Assembly (NCBI GenBank): GCA_965221935.1 | Contig: CBDCSZ010000042.1 | Location: forward strand, 10,738-74,737 | Length of the DNA: 64,000 nucleotides | Source: JAPOXR01 sp965221935 | Lineage (GTDB): Bacteria > Pseudomonadota > Alphaproteobacteria > Rhodobacterales > Rhodobacteraceae | Direction of reading: 5' to 3' | In this document: in pieces, positions 25,226 through 34,716 of the stretch | Layout: each line of letters starts with the position of its first letter | Position numbering within the stretch: the first letter of the stretch is position 1 | Translations under genes and position numbers: made by a program | The notes under the pieces: model-generated | Seen by the model: the letters and a program-made list of their open reading frames with translations, nothing else | Database searches by the model: none | What the model was told of the DNA's origin: nothing

Positions 25226-26437
25226 ATGACGAGCAAAATCAAGGTTGATCGACCAATTGTGGAAATTGACGGCGATGAGATGACGCGCATCATTTGGGAC
25301 TTGATCAAAAACAAACTCATCCTACCCTACCTGGATCTCGATCTCCTCTATTTCGATCTCAGCATTGAGGAACGTGACAGAACGAACGACCAGATCACAA
25401 TCGATGCGGCGAAGCGCATCCAGGAAGTCGGGGTTGGCGTGAAGTGTGCCACGATCACGCCCGACGAAGCCCGGGTTGAAGAGTTCGGGCTCAAGAAAAT
25501 GTGGCGATCGCCCAACGGCACAATCCGAAATATTCTTGGCGGAGTTGTTTTTCGCGCCCCGATCATCTGCCGCAATGTGCCGCGCCTGGTCCCTGGCTGG
25601 ACCAAACCGATTGTCATCGGACGTCACGCGTATGGCGATCAATACCGCGCAACAGATTTCCTGTTTCCTACAGATGGCACGCTTTCGCTGCGTTTTGAAG
25701 GAACCGACGGCACGGTTATCGAGCGCAAGGTCTTCGATGCCCCATCGTCAGGGATCGTCATGGCGATGTACAATCTTGACCAATCAATCAAGGACTTCGC
25801 GCGCGCTTCCTTCAATTATGGCCTGTCTCTCGGCTGGCCGGTCTACCTGTCAACCAAGAACACGATCATGAAGGCGTATGACGGGCGGTTCAAGGATCTC
25901 TTCCAAGAGATTTTTGAAGGCGAATTTGAAGATCGCTTTAAGGAAGCCGGAATTACTTATGAACACCGGCTGATCGACGATATGGTCGCTGCGGCCCTGA
26001 AATGGAGCGGCGGATTTGTTTGGGCCTGCAAGAATTATGACGGCGATGTCCAGTCCGATACGGTTGCACAGGGGTTTGGATCGCTCGGCCTCATGACATC
26101 GAAACTGATGACTCCGGACGGCAGAATTGTGGAGTCGGAAGCGGCACATGGCACTGTCACGCGGCATTTCAGGCAACACCAGCTGGGCAACAGCACCTCA
26201 ACGAATTCAATCGCGTCAATTTTTGCCTGGACCGGGGGATTGCGCCACCGGGCAAAACTTGACGACAACACGCTGCTCGCGGGCTTTGCTGAAACGCTGG
26301 AGCGCGTCGTGGTGGAAACAGTCGAGGCCGGCCTCATGACGAAGGATTTGGCCCTGCTTGTCGGCCCTGACCAAGACTGGCTCACGACACAAGGATTCCT
26401 GAACAAGGTCGAAGAAAGACTTGGCAACGAACTTTGA
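25226..26437 (+). CDS. icd: NADP-dependent isocitrate dehydrogenase
   Basis: A 403-residue isocitrate dehydrogenase of the homodimeric type shared by alphaproteobacteria and eukaryotes. It converts isocitrate to 2-oxoglutarate in the TCA cycle. Characteristic blocks are EIDGDEMTRIIW, KMWRSPNGTIRNILGG, RHAYGDQYRATDF, and EAAHGTVTRHFRQH near the C-terminus. The ATG at 25226 follows GAGCGG. The IS ending at 25148 lies only about 75 bp upstream, so its native promoter has probably been altered. Confidence 0.96.
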   Translation: MTSKIKVDRPIVEIDGDEMTRIIWDLIKNKLILPYLDLDLLYFDLSIEERDRTNDQITIDAAKRIQEVGVGVKCATITPDEARVEEFGLKKMWRSPNGTIRNILGGVVFRAPIICRNVPRLVPGWTKPIVIGRHAYGDQYRATDFLFPTDGTLSLRFEGTDGTVIERKVFDAPSSGIVMAMYNLDQSIKDFARASFNYGLSLGWPVYLSTKNTIMKAYDGRFKDLFQEIFEGEFEDRFKEAGITYEHRLIDDMVAAALKWSGGFVWACKNYDGDVQSDTVAQGFGSLGLMTSKLMTPDGRIVESEAAHGTVTRHFRQHQLGNSTSTNSIASIFAWTGGLRHRAKLDDNTLLAGFAETLERVVVETVEAGLMTKDLALLVGPDQDWLTTQGFLNKVEERLGNEL

Positions 26438-26689
26438 TTTCTGCCCGGCTCAATCGGCGCTGGGCTGCGCCGAAGACAAAATCTGTTCAAGTGCGGGCTG
26501 TGCGCTGGAAAACGGGCATTGGCCGCTCGCACAGAGATCGCTTTGCGCCCGCCCGCCCGGGATCATATGAAACAATTTCAGCCATGTGCCGCAAATGGAG
26601 CATGCGATGCGGGCAGCATGAGGTGTGCGTTCAGCGCATCTAGGCGCCGACTCTTCCAATGAGGCCGGGCGGGCGCTGGCTGGTCGCAG

Positions 26690-26974
26690 TCAGACCCCCT
26701 CAACAATCACCAGCTCTCTTTCCGCTGAGACCCGCGCGTAATCCAGCGCCTGCGCATAGGTTTCCGAGCAGTAACACGCCAATGCCGCTTCCATTGAGGG
26801 AAACTCGGCGATGACATTGCGCGCCCGCGCGACCCCTTCCATGGATTCGTAATCGCCTCCCCTGGCCAGAAAGCGGCCGCCAAACTCCGAAATTGCCTGA
26901 CCGGCTACCTTTGCATACTTTGCGTAGGTGTCGGCATCTGTCACGTCGACACGCGCAATCCAGTAAGCGCTCAT
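26690..26974 (-). CDS. DUF1330-family protein
   Basis: A 94-residue protein of the DUF1330/dimeric alpha-beta barrel family. It opens with AYWIARVDVTDADTYAKYA, followed by FGGRFLARGG, and ends EFPSMEAALACYCSETYAQA. These positions match the family closely. I chose the ATG at 26974, 1 bp after the alaS stop, so the gene is coupled to alaS. The biochemical role is not established. Confidence 0.85.
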   Translation of the reverse strand: MSAYWIARVDVTDADTYAKYAKVAGQAISEFGGRFLARGGDYESMEGVARARNVIAEFPSMEAALACYCSETYAQALDYARVSAERELVIVEGV

Positions 26975-26975
26975 T

Positions 26976-29636
26976 CTAAACTCCCTCGATGTAGCTTTCC
27001 GCCGCCGACAGCGCATCGGCGCATCCGTCTGTTGCCGGGCCGCCGCCGCGAGCGAGGTCCGGTCGCCCGCCCCCGCCTGAACCCCCAATTGCCGGTGTCA
27101 TGCAACGAACAATGTCAACCGCGGAAAACCGGGCGACAAGGTTATCTGTGACCCCAACTGCCACTGCGGACTTGCCGCCGGAACTGGCGGCGATGGCAAC
27201 AATGCCAGTGCCAATGTTTTCCTTGTGGCTGTCGATCAAGGCAGGCAGCTCTTTCCCAGGCACGCCGGAAAGCGATTGTGCGACAAAGCGGACGCCATTG
27301 ATCCTTTTGTCAACTGTCCCACCGCCGCCGGTCCCGCCTCCGACCGCAGCCGCGCGCCGCAGGCGTTCGACTTCACCTTGCAGCGTTCTGCGCTCATTCA
27401 GCAGCGATTTGATTCTTCCCGGCAACTCAGGCGGAGGCGCCTTCAGCAGCAGTGAGATTTCGGCCAGCAATCGATCCTGGCCGGAAAGATACGCGAAGGC
27501 GGTCTCGCCGGTCAGGGCCTCTATCCTGCGGATGCCTGCGGCGGATGCGCTCTCGTCGACGGTGACAAAAAGGCCGATTTCTCCAATCGTTTCCACATGG
27601 GTGCCGCCGCAAAGTTCGACGGAATAGGAGTGTCCTTCGGGACCCTTGCCGGAATTTTCTTTGCGGCCCATGGACACGACCCGCACATCGTCCCCATACT
27701 TTTCACCGAACAGCGCCAAAGCTCCAGCCTTGGCCGCGTCATCGGGGGTCATGGTGCGGGTTATGACCGGTGAATTCTCCCGGATATGGGCATTCACTTC
27801 GCGTTCGACTGCCGCCAATTCATCCAAAGACAATGCGCCGAAATGCGAAAAATCAAACCGCAGACGGCCGGAATCGTTAAGTGAGCCGCGCTGCGCCACA
27901 TGGCTGCCCAACACCGACCGCAGCGCTTCATGCAGCAGGTGGGTCGCGGAGTGGTTCATGCGCGTTTTCCGGCGGCGGTCGCTATCGACCTTGAGCACCG
28001 CTGGCGTTTGGGCGATTTTCCCTACGGTGACAGTCGCTTCGTGAACATAAACAGCTGCGCGCCGCTGCGTGTCAGCGATCTCGGCTTTGCCGTCGACTGT
28101 CACCAAAATGCCTTGGTCGCCGACCTGCCCTCCGGCCTCCGCATAAAGCGGCGTTTGGTTGACAATGACCTGAACGGAATCGCCCAAGCCGGCTTGTTCA
28201 ACCTCAGACCCATCACGTAGAATCGCCAGAATCTGCCCTTCCGCCCCTTCGGTTTCGTAACCGAGAAACTCGGTGGTCCCCAGGGTTTCAGCGATTTCAA
28301 ACCATTTGGCGTCTTCGGCCTCCTCGCCGATACCGCCCAAAGCGGCGCGGGCCCGCCGGCGCTGTTCGCCCATGGCAGCGTCAAAGGCCGCAACATCGAC
28401 TGTCCGCCCTGATTCGCGCACAGCGTCCTGGGTCAGGTCCAATGGAAATCCAAAAGTGTCATAGAGTTTGAAGGCCGTTTCGCCCGGCAGTTCGGAGCCT
28501 TCGGGAAGACGCCTCAGCTCTTCGTCCAACAGCCCCAGACCGCGCCCCAACGTGCGGCGGAAGCGGGTTTCCTCATCGAGCAATGTGAATTCGATCGTCG
28601 AACGCGCCTGGACAAGTTCTGGAAAAGCGGCACCCATCTGCGAAACCAATTCCGGCACAATCCGGTGCATCACGGGTTCTTTGGCGCCAAGCAGAAAAGC
28701 ATGCCGCATTGCCCGCCGCATGATGCGTCGGAGGACATAGCCCCTCCCGTCCTTGGTCGGCATGACACCTTCTGCGATCAGGAATGCCGTTGAACGCAGG
28801 TGATCCGCGATGACCCGGTGATGCACGCCTTCCTCGCCGTCGGGGTCGGTTGACGTGGCGTTTGCGACCGTTTCAATCAGCGAGCGGATGACGTCGGTAC
28901 GGTAAGTGTCGCGTACGCCCTGCAGCAGGGCGGCGATGCGCTCGAGGCCCATTCCGGTGTCGACCGATGGTTTCGGCAGGGATTCGCAGCGGCCGTCTTC
29001 GTGCTGCTCAAACTGCATGAACACGAGATTCCAGATCTCGGTGAATCGATCTCCGTCTTCATCGGCGCTGCCCGGCGGACCACCGGGAATATCTTCGCCA
29101 TAGTCGAAAAACAGCTCTGTGCATGGGCCGCAAGGTCCAACCGGCCCCATTGTCCAAAAATTATCCGCGGTGGAAATCCTGATAATGCGGCTGTCTGGCA
29201 GCCCGGCGACTTTCTTCCAATGCGCCGCCGCTTCATCGTCTTCGTGGTACACCGTCGCCAACAAGCGGTTAGGGTCGACGCCAAGCTCGCGCGTGACGAA
29301 GTCCCAGCAATAGGCGATGGCGTCGTCTTTAAAATAATCGCCGAATGAAAAATTGCCGAGCATTTCAAAAAACGTGTGATGGCGCGCGGTGTAGCCCACA
29401 TTGTCGAGATCATTGTGTTTGCCGCCGGCGCGAACGCACTTTTGACTGGTCACAGCGCGGGAGTAGTCTCGCTTCTCAATCCCGGTGAACACATTCTTGA
29501 ACTGGACCATGCCGGAATTCGTGAACATCAGCGTCGGGTCATTCCGCGGAACCAGCGGTGAGCTGGCAACAACCGTGTGAGCGTTGTCCGAAAAATACTT
29601 CAGAAACGCAGACCGAATCTCACTCAGCCCTGTCAT
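26976..29636 (-). CDS. alaS: Alanine-tRNA ligase
   Basis: AlaS charges tRNA-Ala and edits mischarged tRNAs. The 886-residue protein is full length. The catalytic domain contains KCVRAGGKHNDLDNVGYTARH, HTFFEMLGNFSFGDYFK and GMGLERIA. The editing domain has HSATHLLHEALR and CGGTHVETIG, and the C-Ala domain ends with a glycine-rich segment. No frameshift is seen. recA is often its neighbour in alphaproteobacteria; here a 5-kb mobile island separates them. DUF1330 follows it directly. Confidence 0.97.
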   Translation of the reverse strand: MTGLSEIRSAFLKYFSDNAHTVVASSPLVPRNDPTLMFTNSGMVQFKNVFTGIEKRDYSRAVTSQKCVRAGGKHNDLDNVGYTARHHTFFEMLGNFSFGDYFKDDAIAYCWDFVTRELGVDPNRLLATVYHEDDEAAAHWKKVAGLPDSRIIRISTADNFWTMGPVGPCGPCTELFFDYGEDIPGGPPGSADEDGDRFTEIWNLVFMQFEQHEDGRCESLPKPSVDTGMGLERIAALLQGVRDTYRTDVIRSLIETVANATSTDPDGEEGVHHRVIADHLRSTAFLIAEGVMPTKDGRGYVLRRIMRRAMRHAFLLGAKEPVMHRIVPELVSQMGAAFPELVQARSTIEFTLLDEETRFRRTLGRGLGLLDEELRRLPEGSELPGETAFKLYDTFGFPLDLTQDAVRESGRTVDVAAFDAAMGEQRRRARAALGGIGEEAEDAKWFEIAETLGTTEFLGYETEGAEGQILAILRDGSEVEQAGLGDSVQVIVNQTPLYAEAGGQVGDQGILVTVDGKAEIADTQRRAAVYVHEATVTVGKIAQTPAVLKVDSDRRRKTRMNHSATHLLHEALRSVLGSHVAQRGSLNDSGRLRFDFSHFGALSLDELAAVEREVNAHIRENSPVITRTMTPDDAAKAGALALFGEKYGDDVRVVSMGRKENSGKGPEGHSYSVELCGGTHVETIGEIGLFVTVDESASAAGIRRIEALTGETAFAYLSGQDRLLAEISLLLKAPPPELPGRIKSLLNERRTLQGEVERLRRAAAVGGGTGGGGTVDKRINGVRFVAQSLSGVPGKELPALIDSHKENIGTGIVAIAASSGGKSAVAVGVTDNLVARFSAVDIVRCMTPAIGGSGGGGRPDLARGGGPATDGCADALSAAESYIEGV

Positions 29637-29745
29637 GCGCGGCGGCCCCTGTTTGGCATGTTCGCAGAGGCAATTACCCCCCTAGAACAAAGCTGTCCAC
29701 TATACAGAGGTTTGCCAATGTTCCGGCCCGGCAGTTCGCGATGTG

Positions 29746-30565
29746 TAAGATTTTGACCTAAAAGTTGAGTGGCCTCCCCAGATGTGGCACATACCATCTG
29801 AATACCACACCAGAAATGGAGGACCACATGGCTTGGAACAAGACCACTCAGGAGCAGTATAAACGACCGACGGACGGATATGAAACCGATTTGACGGACG
29901 CCGAATGGTCCGTGATCGAGCCGCTCATCCCGCCTCCTTCGAAAATGGGGCGTCCCCGCACCCTCGACATGCGGAAGGTTGTCAACGCCATCCAGTTCAT
30001 GCTCGGAACGGGATGCCGGCGGCGGCTGTGATCGACAGCCGGCCGGTGAAGACGACGGAGAGCGGCGGGCCGTCGGGGTATGACGCCGGAAAGAAGATCA
30101 AGGGCAGGAAGCGCCACATCACGGTGGACACGGAGGGAACCCCGATCACGATCGCGGTTCACGAGGCCTCGGTGCAGGACCGGGACGGCGCTGTGGAGTT
30201 GATCCTGGCGATGCTGGAGAAGGCGCCGCAGGTGGCGAAACTGTGGGCGGACGGCGGTTACGCCGGACCGAAGCTGGAGCAGGAACTGGCCAGACACGGC
30301 CTCGGTCCGGTGCTGAAAATCGTGCAAAAGCCCAAGGAAATCAAGGGTTTCACCGTCCTCTGCCGCCGCTGGGTGGAGGAGCGGACCTTCGCCTGGATGT
30401 CGCGGTGCAGGCGTCTGGCGAAGGATCACGAGCGGAGCCTGGAGAGCTCCGCGGCCTGGGCGCAGCTCGCAGCCTGCCGGTTTCTGATGAGGCGGGTGGC
30501 GCGGGAGATAAGTGCTTGAAATCAAAATATATATTAAAAACAAAGACTTAAGATTCAAACTCTAA
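29746..30565 (+). mobile_element. Decayed IS5-family element (29749-30562) with TAA target duplication
   Basis: TAA flanks the element at 29746-29748 and 30563-30565, the 3-bp duplication typical of many IS5-family members. The ends are weak inverted repeats: GATTTTGACCTAAAAGT on the left against GAGTTTGAATCTTAAGT on the right. The 814-bp element encodes a transposase with an internal deletion. It inserted into the 3' part of the EcoRV-like nuclease gene, supplying that gene's present stop codon. Confidence 0.75.
29828..30519 (+). pseudogene. IS5-family transposase with internal deletion
   Basis: The N-terminal part (ATG at 29828, WNKTTQEQYKRPTDGYETDLTDAEW) runs to GTGCRRRL and stops at 30031. 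The C-terminal part resumes in another frame at PAAAVIDSRPVKTTESGGP and contains the catalytic GYDAGKKIKGRKRH and later DGGYAG motifs. Compared with full-length relatives, roughly 60 residues between these blocks are missing and the frame has shifted. The C-terminal part alone may still be open but lacks the N-terminal DNA-binding region. The copy is dead. Confidence 0.88.
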
Positions 30566-30830
30566 GGATCTCGGAAAACACACGGCATGCCGCCTTGATA
30601 TGCCGCCTTTTCAGACTCGGCACCAACTTTCGGGCATATCCCTCGACCAATAGCATCCCTGCGTTGTCGTCGTAGAATGCGACCGCTTGACGAGCCACAA
30701 GCTCGAATAGCGTGCTGATAACCTTCGTATCAGAACCCAACGGGTAAACGCGCACCCTGCGATCTACGACGCCGCATAGAGAATATCCGTTCTGGACTTT
30801 TTCAAGCGCCCTCAAGATGAATTCCTTCAT
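30555..30830 (-). pseudogene. N-terminal fragment of an EcoRV-like type II restriction endonuclease
   Basis: The 91-codon frame begins MKEFILRALEKVQNGYSLCG and continues VYPLGSDTKVISTLFEL. This matches the EcoRV N-terminal segment as I recall it (IYPLGSDTKVLSTIFEL). The first 58 or so residues align; the PD-(D/E)xK catalytic core (Asp74, Asp90, Lys92 in EcoRV) is not visible. The last two codons and the stop come from the IS5 element's end, so the gene was cut there. Its ATG overlaps the methyltransferase stop (ATGA at 30827-30830), the arrangement of a coupled restriction-modification pair. It should be inactive as a nuclease. Confidence 0.8.
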
Positions 30831-31657
30831 CCGACAACCAATGCTTCTGTCATACCGTTCCGAAGGTCTTCTGTTGCCCCTAAATGGTAGAAATGAGAGA
30901 AAGTCCTGATCTCATAGTCCGAGAACGCTTCGTGCAAGCGATCATTTCTCCGATATTTGTTCTCGGACCACATTGAATAGAGAAACGGGCATGGAAGTCC
31001 TTTTAGGCCATGTTCCAATTGCTCAGCATCTTCGTCGGTCCACGAATTGAAATAGTCCGTGAATCTTCCGGCGTATGGCGGGTCGCAATAGACGAAATCT
31101 TTTTCACGCGCTTCGCTCAGAATCTCGCTCCAATCAGTGCAGACAAATTCCCATGCCTTCCCCTTCATGCTATCAGCGGCCCGTTGGACTTGGTTGCAAA
31201 TCTTCGTGATATAGGCTGGACGGAACCGCTCAGGCTTCCGGCAGAAGGGGGTGTTGAAGCGTCCCTTCTTGTTGAATCGTAGCAAACCGTTGAAGCAGGC
31301 GCGGTTCAGAAACAGGAAATCGTGCGGGTCTCCACTGTCATTGAAACGGTCCCGGACCCGATAGAAATGCTCTTGCCCGTCCCGCAGAAGCCGTGCGCCC
31401 TCCCGCTCCAGGAATGCTCGCACTGTCGCGCCGGTGACTGTCCCTGCCTGTAACGCCGCATAGAAGCGAACCAGGTGCGGGTTTGCATCGCCTAGCAGAG
31501 CGTGTTTGGGCGCGATGTTGAAAGGAACGACGGCGGACCCGACGAAAGGTTCTATCCAACGGCCAACACCGTCCCAATCGATGCTATCCTGAATGAACGG
31601 GACCGCCTTCGTCTTGATGCCTTGTATCTTGAGCGGCGGAATTTGAACGGCACTCAT
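30827..31657 (-). CDS. EcoRV-like D12-class adenine-N6 DNA methyltransferase
   Basis: A 276-residue methyltransferase. The AdoMet-binding motif is WIEPFVGSAVVPFN (36-40 core), followed by LLGDANPHLVRFY, FLFLNRACFNGLLRFN and the catalytic DPPY at 192-195. From memory it aligns with M.EcoRV over most of its length, including the FYHLGATEDLRNGMTEAL end, so GATATC is the likely target; this is inference. All motifs are present. Because the partner nuclease is broken, it is probably a solitary methyltransferase. It overlaps genes at both ends in ATGA junctions, so four ORFs are coupled. Confidence 0.88.
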   Translation of the reverse strand: MSAVQIPPLKIQGIKTKAVPFIQDSIDWDGVGRWIEPFVGSAVVPFNIAPKHALLGDANPHLVRFYAALQAGTVTGATVRAFLEREGARLLRDGQEHFYRVRDRFNDSGDPHDFLFLNRACFNGLLRFNKKGRFNTPFCRKPERFRPAYITKICNQVQRAADSMKGKAWEFVCTDWSEILSEAREKDFVYCDPPYAGRFTDYFNSWTDEDAEQLEHGLKGLPCPFLYSMWSENKYRRNDRLHEAFSDYEIRTFSHFYHLGATEDLRNGMTEALVVG

Positions 31658-31773
31658 CCGATTAGCGTTTCTTCAAGTGCTTTTCGGCGCACTTGCCACG
31701 GCTGCCATGCCGTCTGCGCCTCATCTATGGGAATGCATTGGCCGTCATCGCCCAGCCGGACGGTCAGCGTCAT
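31654..31773 (-). CDS. 39-residue ORF coupled to the methyltransferase
   Basis: A small ORF (MTLTVRLGDDGQCIPIDEAQ) that overlaps the upstream ORF's stop in an ATGA and the methyltransferase ATG in another. I do not recognise it. The position fits a small accessory or controller gene of the restriction-modification unit, or the tail of an older gene. The double ATGA overlap argues it is or was translated. Confidence 0.45.
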   Translation of the reverse strand: MTLTVRLGDDGQCIPIDEAQTAWQPWQVRRKALEETLIG

Positions 31774-31937
31774 GAACGGCGCATGCTCGCCCATATGCGC
31801 CCATCGCCGACGTGGAATTGCTCTCCATCCTTGTCGAAGATGATGCGATGCATGCGCTCCCGCTCGACATAGAAGCTGCGGTCGCTGCACGCATGGAACC
31901 GCTGGCATTGGGCAAGGCCGGGATTTTGGCGCGACAA
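31770..31937 (-). pseudogene. C-terminal remnant of an unidentified gene upstream of the cassette
   Basis: An open frame of 55 codons without a convincing start (...CSDRSFYVERERMHRIIFDK..., ending SMRRS). Its TGA overlaps the ATG of the 39-codon ORF. It begins where the IS1595 remnant loses homology, so its 5' part was probably lost when that remnant became joined here. Family not recognised. Confidence 0.4.
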
Positions 31938-32418
31938 TCAAGATGGCATTCTCGTTGAGGGGGGCGTTTCCGGCTGCCCCTATGTGCGTTTCGTCCGCAT
32001 CTACCGGGCCGGAAAACTGGCCGTGTTCTTCCTCGAAAGCATAACGCAACCGATGCAGCAGGAACCATGCCGCCTTCTGGCAGATGTTCAGCTCCCAGTG
32101 CAGCTTCATGGACGATAGGCCCTTGATGGTGGTCAAGAACAGATAGATGCCGATAGCCCATACGCGACAGCACATTTTCGTCCCGGCCATGACGAAGCCG
32201 CGGCGCACCGTGAACATGGGCTTGCCTTCGCAGTTGTGGCAGCGATGCGCCATGGTCTTGTGCTTGATGCCGCTTTGGACATTGAAGCTACCGCAGCGCG
32301 GGCAATACGGACCCTGCGGCCAGCGGATGCGTTCGACCCACGAGCGGGCCGTGTCGTCGTCCGGGAACTTGTCTGCGAGTCCCTTGCGATGCGCTTTGCC
32401 CGGCGCTTTCTTCGCCAT
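31938..32418 (-). pseudogene. IS1595/ISXO2-type transposase, 3'-truncated
   Basis: The ATG at 32418 opens a typical ISXO2-like transposase. It has a zinc-ribbon CPRCGS (39-44) and CHNC (60-63), then TIKGLSSMKLHWEL and the first catalytic Asp in DADETHIG (about residues 140-147). Homology stops about ten residues later, before the rest of the DDE core. The same frame then runs on into unrelated DNA as far as the methyltransferase gene. It is a fragment with its 3' two-thirds lost. Confidence 0.82.
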
Positions 32419-32465
32419 GACGGTCCCCGTTGCGCGACTATAAGATAGGTCGCTCAACGGGGGGG

Positions 32466-34659
32466 CAATGGCATTCGGATAGTGATTTTTGCCGTTCGGA
32501 TAAGGAAACCCCCTGTGCTTCGGGCTTTTTGCCGGAAGCCGGGGGCTTTCTGGTGGTCTGGTTCTGTCAGGCGGCGCGTCGTCTCTGCCACTTGCTCACT
32601 GGCTGCCTGGACTCCCGCCTGTGGTTTCGCCCTGGCCTTTCGCGCTGGATGCATTGCGAGAGGCCGGTCATGATCCGCCTGACCGATTGTGCGGCCATTT
32701 CGCTCTGCCTGAGGAACATGGCCTCGATTTCGCGCCCCGCCAGTCTCAGCCCGTTCCTGAAGTTGGCGCGCATGGCCGGCAGGCCGTCATCGCCGGGACC
32801 GTGGCTGATGTCATGGTCGCAGCGGTTGGCGAACAGGCGTGCGAGGGTGATCAGTGTGAAGGCGGCGTAGAGTTCCTGGCGGACGCCGCGCCCGGACTTT
32901 GCGTGGAAGCTCTCGATCACGGCCTTTCCTGTCTTGTATCCCTCTTCGACCTGCCAGCGCCCGTGATAGAGGTCAGAGAGCGCCTGGATGTCGAAGCGGC
33001 CGGCGTCGGACAGGGAGGTCGCCAGACGGTATTCCGTGTCCCCGGCTGTGTGCCGGACCAGGCGGACGCGGAGGCTCCTGCCGCGCAGCGCGGTCTCGTC
33101 CCTGGGCGCGTCGAGGGTGACGGCCCGGTCGTTTTCACCCGAGGCGATGAAGTCGCCGAACACGGGGTTGGCGTTCCCCGGGATGCGGAAGACGAAGTCC
33201 AGCCCGCGTTCCCTGTGGGCCAGCGCCATCGCGAACGAGTAGCACCCCCTGTCGCAGACGATGACGTCGCCTTCGCGGGCATGGTCCAGGTGCGTGAGAG
33301 CGGCCTCCCGCTCGTTCTCGTGGCCGAACAGGTTGAAGTCGACCGGGATGCGGTCGCGCAGCCTGTAAAGGACGCTGACCATGCCCTGGGGGCAGTGGGC
33401 ATTGTCGTTCGGAATGCGGTGGCCGGCGTGCAGCAGTTCCCTCGGCAGGGTGATCTTCGAGCCGTCGATGGCCAGGATCCTGCGGCCCTTCCAGGGCGGG
33501 ACTTCGGGACCGGCGGCGAGGATCTCCCGGTGCAGGCGCTTGAACGCGGCCTCGTCGAGCTTCTCCCTCGCCTCGCAGGCGGTCGACGCCGCCGGAGGCT
33601 CGTCCTGCGGCAGCGCGACGCCCGCCGCCGCGCAGGATCTCGCGGGCGCCCGCGCAGAGCGGCATCACATAGACGCCCTTGCGCGGCTTTCCCCTGCCGG
33701 CGGTCTCCCCGATGCGTTTCCAGTTGGCGGCGCGGTAACACGAGGCCCTGAACCGGGTCTCGTCGATGAAGGTCTCGCAGAGGACGGGCCGGAACCCGTG
33801 GATGCGCTCGCAGTCGTCCGCGAGCCGCCGCGTCGCCATGGCCAGCGCCGAGGAGGCCAGGTTCTTCGACCGCACCCATGGAAACACCAGAAAGCGGGAG
33901 TTGACGACCATGAGGCGCCGCCTGCGGTCGCGTGTCCGGTCCGTCCATCCGATCCAGCGGTCCCGGCACGGGAGCCGCTTCGTCACCGCATCGAACAGCA
34001 GGCACCCCAGCCTGCGCCCCTCCCTGTCGGTGACGAAGCAGCGGACATGCGCCCCGAAGGGGCGCCTGTAGCCGAGGTGGTGGTGGCGGTCGGCGAGAGC
34101 GTTCCACAGCTGCCGCCCCCCGGTGTCGGTGACGGGCTCGACGCGAAGCGGACGCAGGCCGGACAGCGGCGCCGCGATCTCCGGCTGCGGGTCCGAGGCG
34201 GAGGTCCAGGCCGGCGCGTCGACGGCCTTCATGTCGCGGACGCTGTCCTCCCGCTTCGGCGGCAGCCTGAGGATGCCGTGGCTCTCCAGCGTCTCCAGCA
34301 TCCCGAGGCAGGCCCCGACCTTGCAGGCCCCCTTCGCCGTCTTCCATCCGAGATGCTCGCAGATGGTCTTCGCAAGTTCGTTGCGGCTGTCGTTCGGGAG
34401 CATCTCGACGGTCTCCTGGACGTCGGCGATCTGCCGCCGGTTCAGGCGGCGGCCCGAGAAGGTGGTCGACTTGAGGTCGATGATCCGCTGGTCCATGGGC
34501 GATTCCCGCATCTGCCTGACCACAGCATGCAGATCGCCGGGCGCTTGTCAAGGGGGGCGGAGAAAAAAATATTCCCGCGCCGAAAGTCCCGTTATGTCAA
34601 CAACTTGCGGGACGGCGAAAAAATCACTCCGTGGCCGCAAATCTATCCGAATGCCATTG
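32466..34659 (-). mobile_element. IS4-like element with DruA-domain transposase, inserted in a poly-G tract
   Basis: The ends are exact 17-bp inverted repeats, CAATGGCATTCGGATAG at 32466-32482 and its complement at 34643-34659. Runs of seven and eight G flank it, consistent with a G7 target duplication. The 2,194-bp element holds one transposase gene broken by a frameshift. It sits between the IS1595 remnant and recA. The exact size of the duplication is ambiguous because the flank is a homopolymer. Confidence 0.85.
32567..34496 (-). pseudogene. DUF4338 (DruA)-DDE fusion transposase, frameshifted
   Basis: The N-terminal part (ATG at 34496) matches DUF4338/DruA, named from the Druantia anti-phage system: RHHHLGYRRPFGAHVRCFV, DRWIGWTDRTRDRR and VLCETFIDETRFRASCYRAANW. 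The C-terminal part, in another frame, is an IS4-like DDE transposase: RRILAIDGSKITLPREL, VIVCDRGCYSF and a YHGRWQVEEGYK region with the final Glu. The frame switches near 33620 in a GC-rich stretch; total length is one base over a multiple of three. Repairing it gives about 642 residues. As written it is non-functional. Confidence 0.85.
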
Positions 34660-34716
34660 GGGGGGGGTCGTTAAGCAGAAATGTGACTTTTCGATATAAT
34701 TCCCTTTTTTGTCCGA

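Noticed and set aside
26455..26480. Hairpin after icd (CGGCGC paired with GCGCCG)
   Set aside because: No T-run follows on either strand, so I did not call it a terminator.
26450..26659. A 69-codon minus-strand frame after DUF1330 with two Cys pairs (CSIC and CASGQC)
   Set aside because: It needs a TTG start without a Shine-Dalgarno site and matches no family I know. It may be chance in GC-rich DNA.
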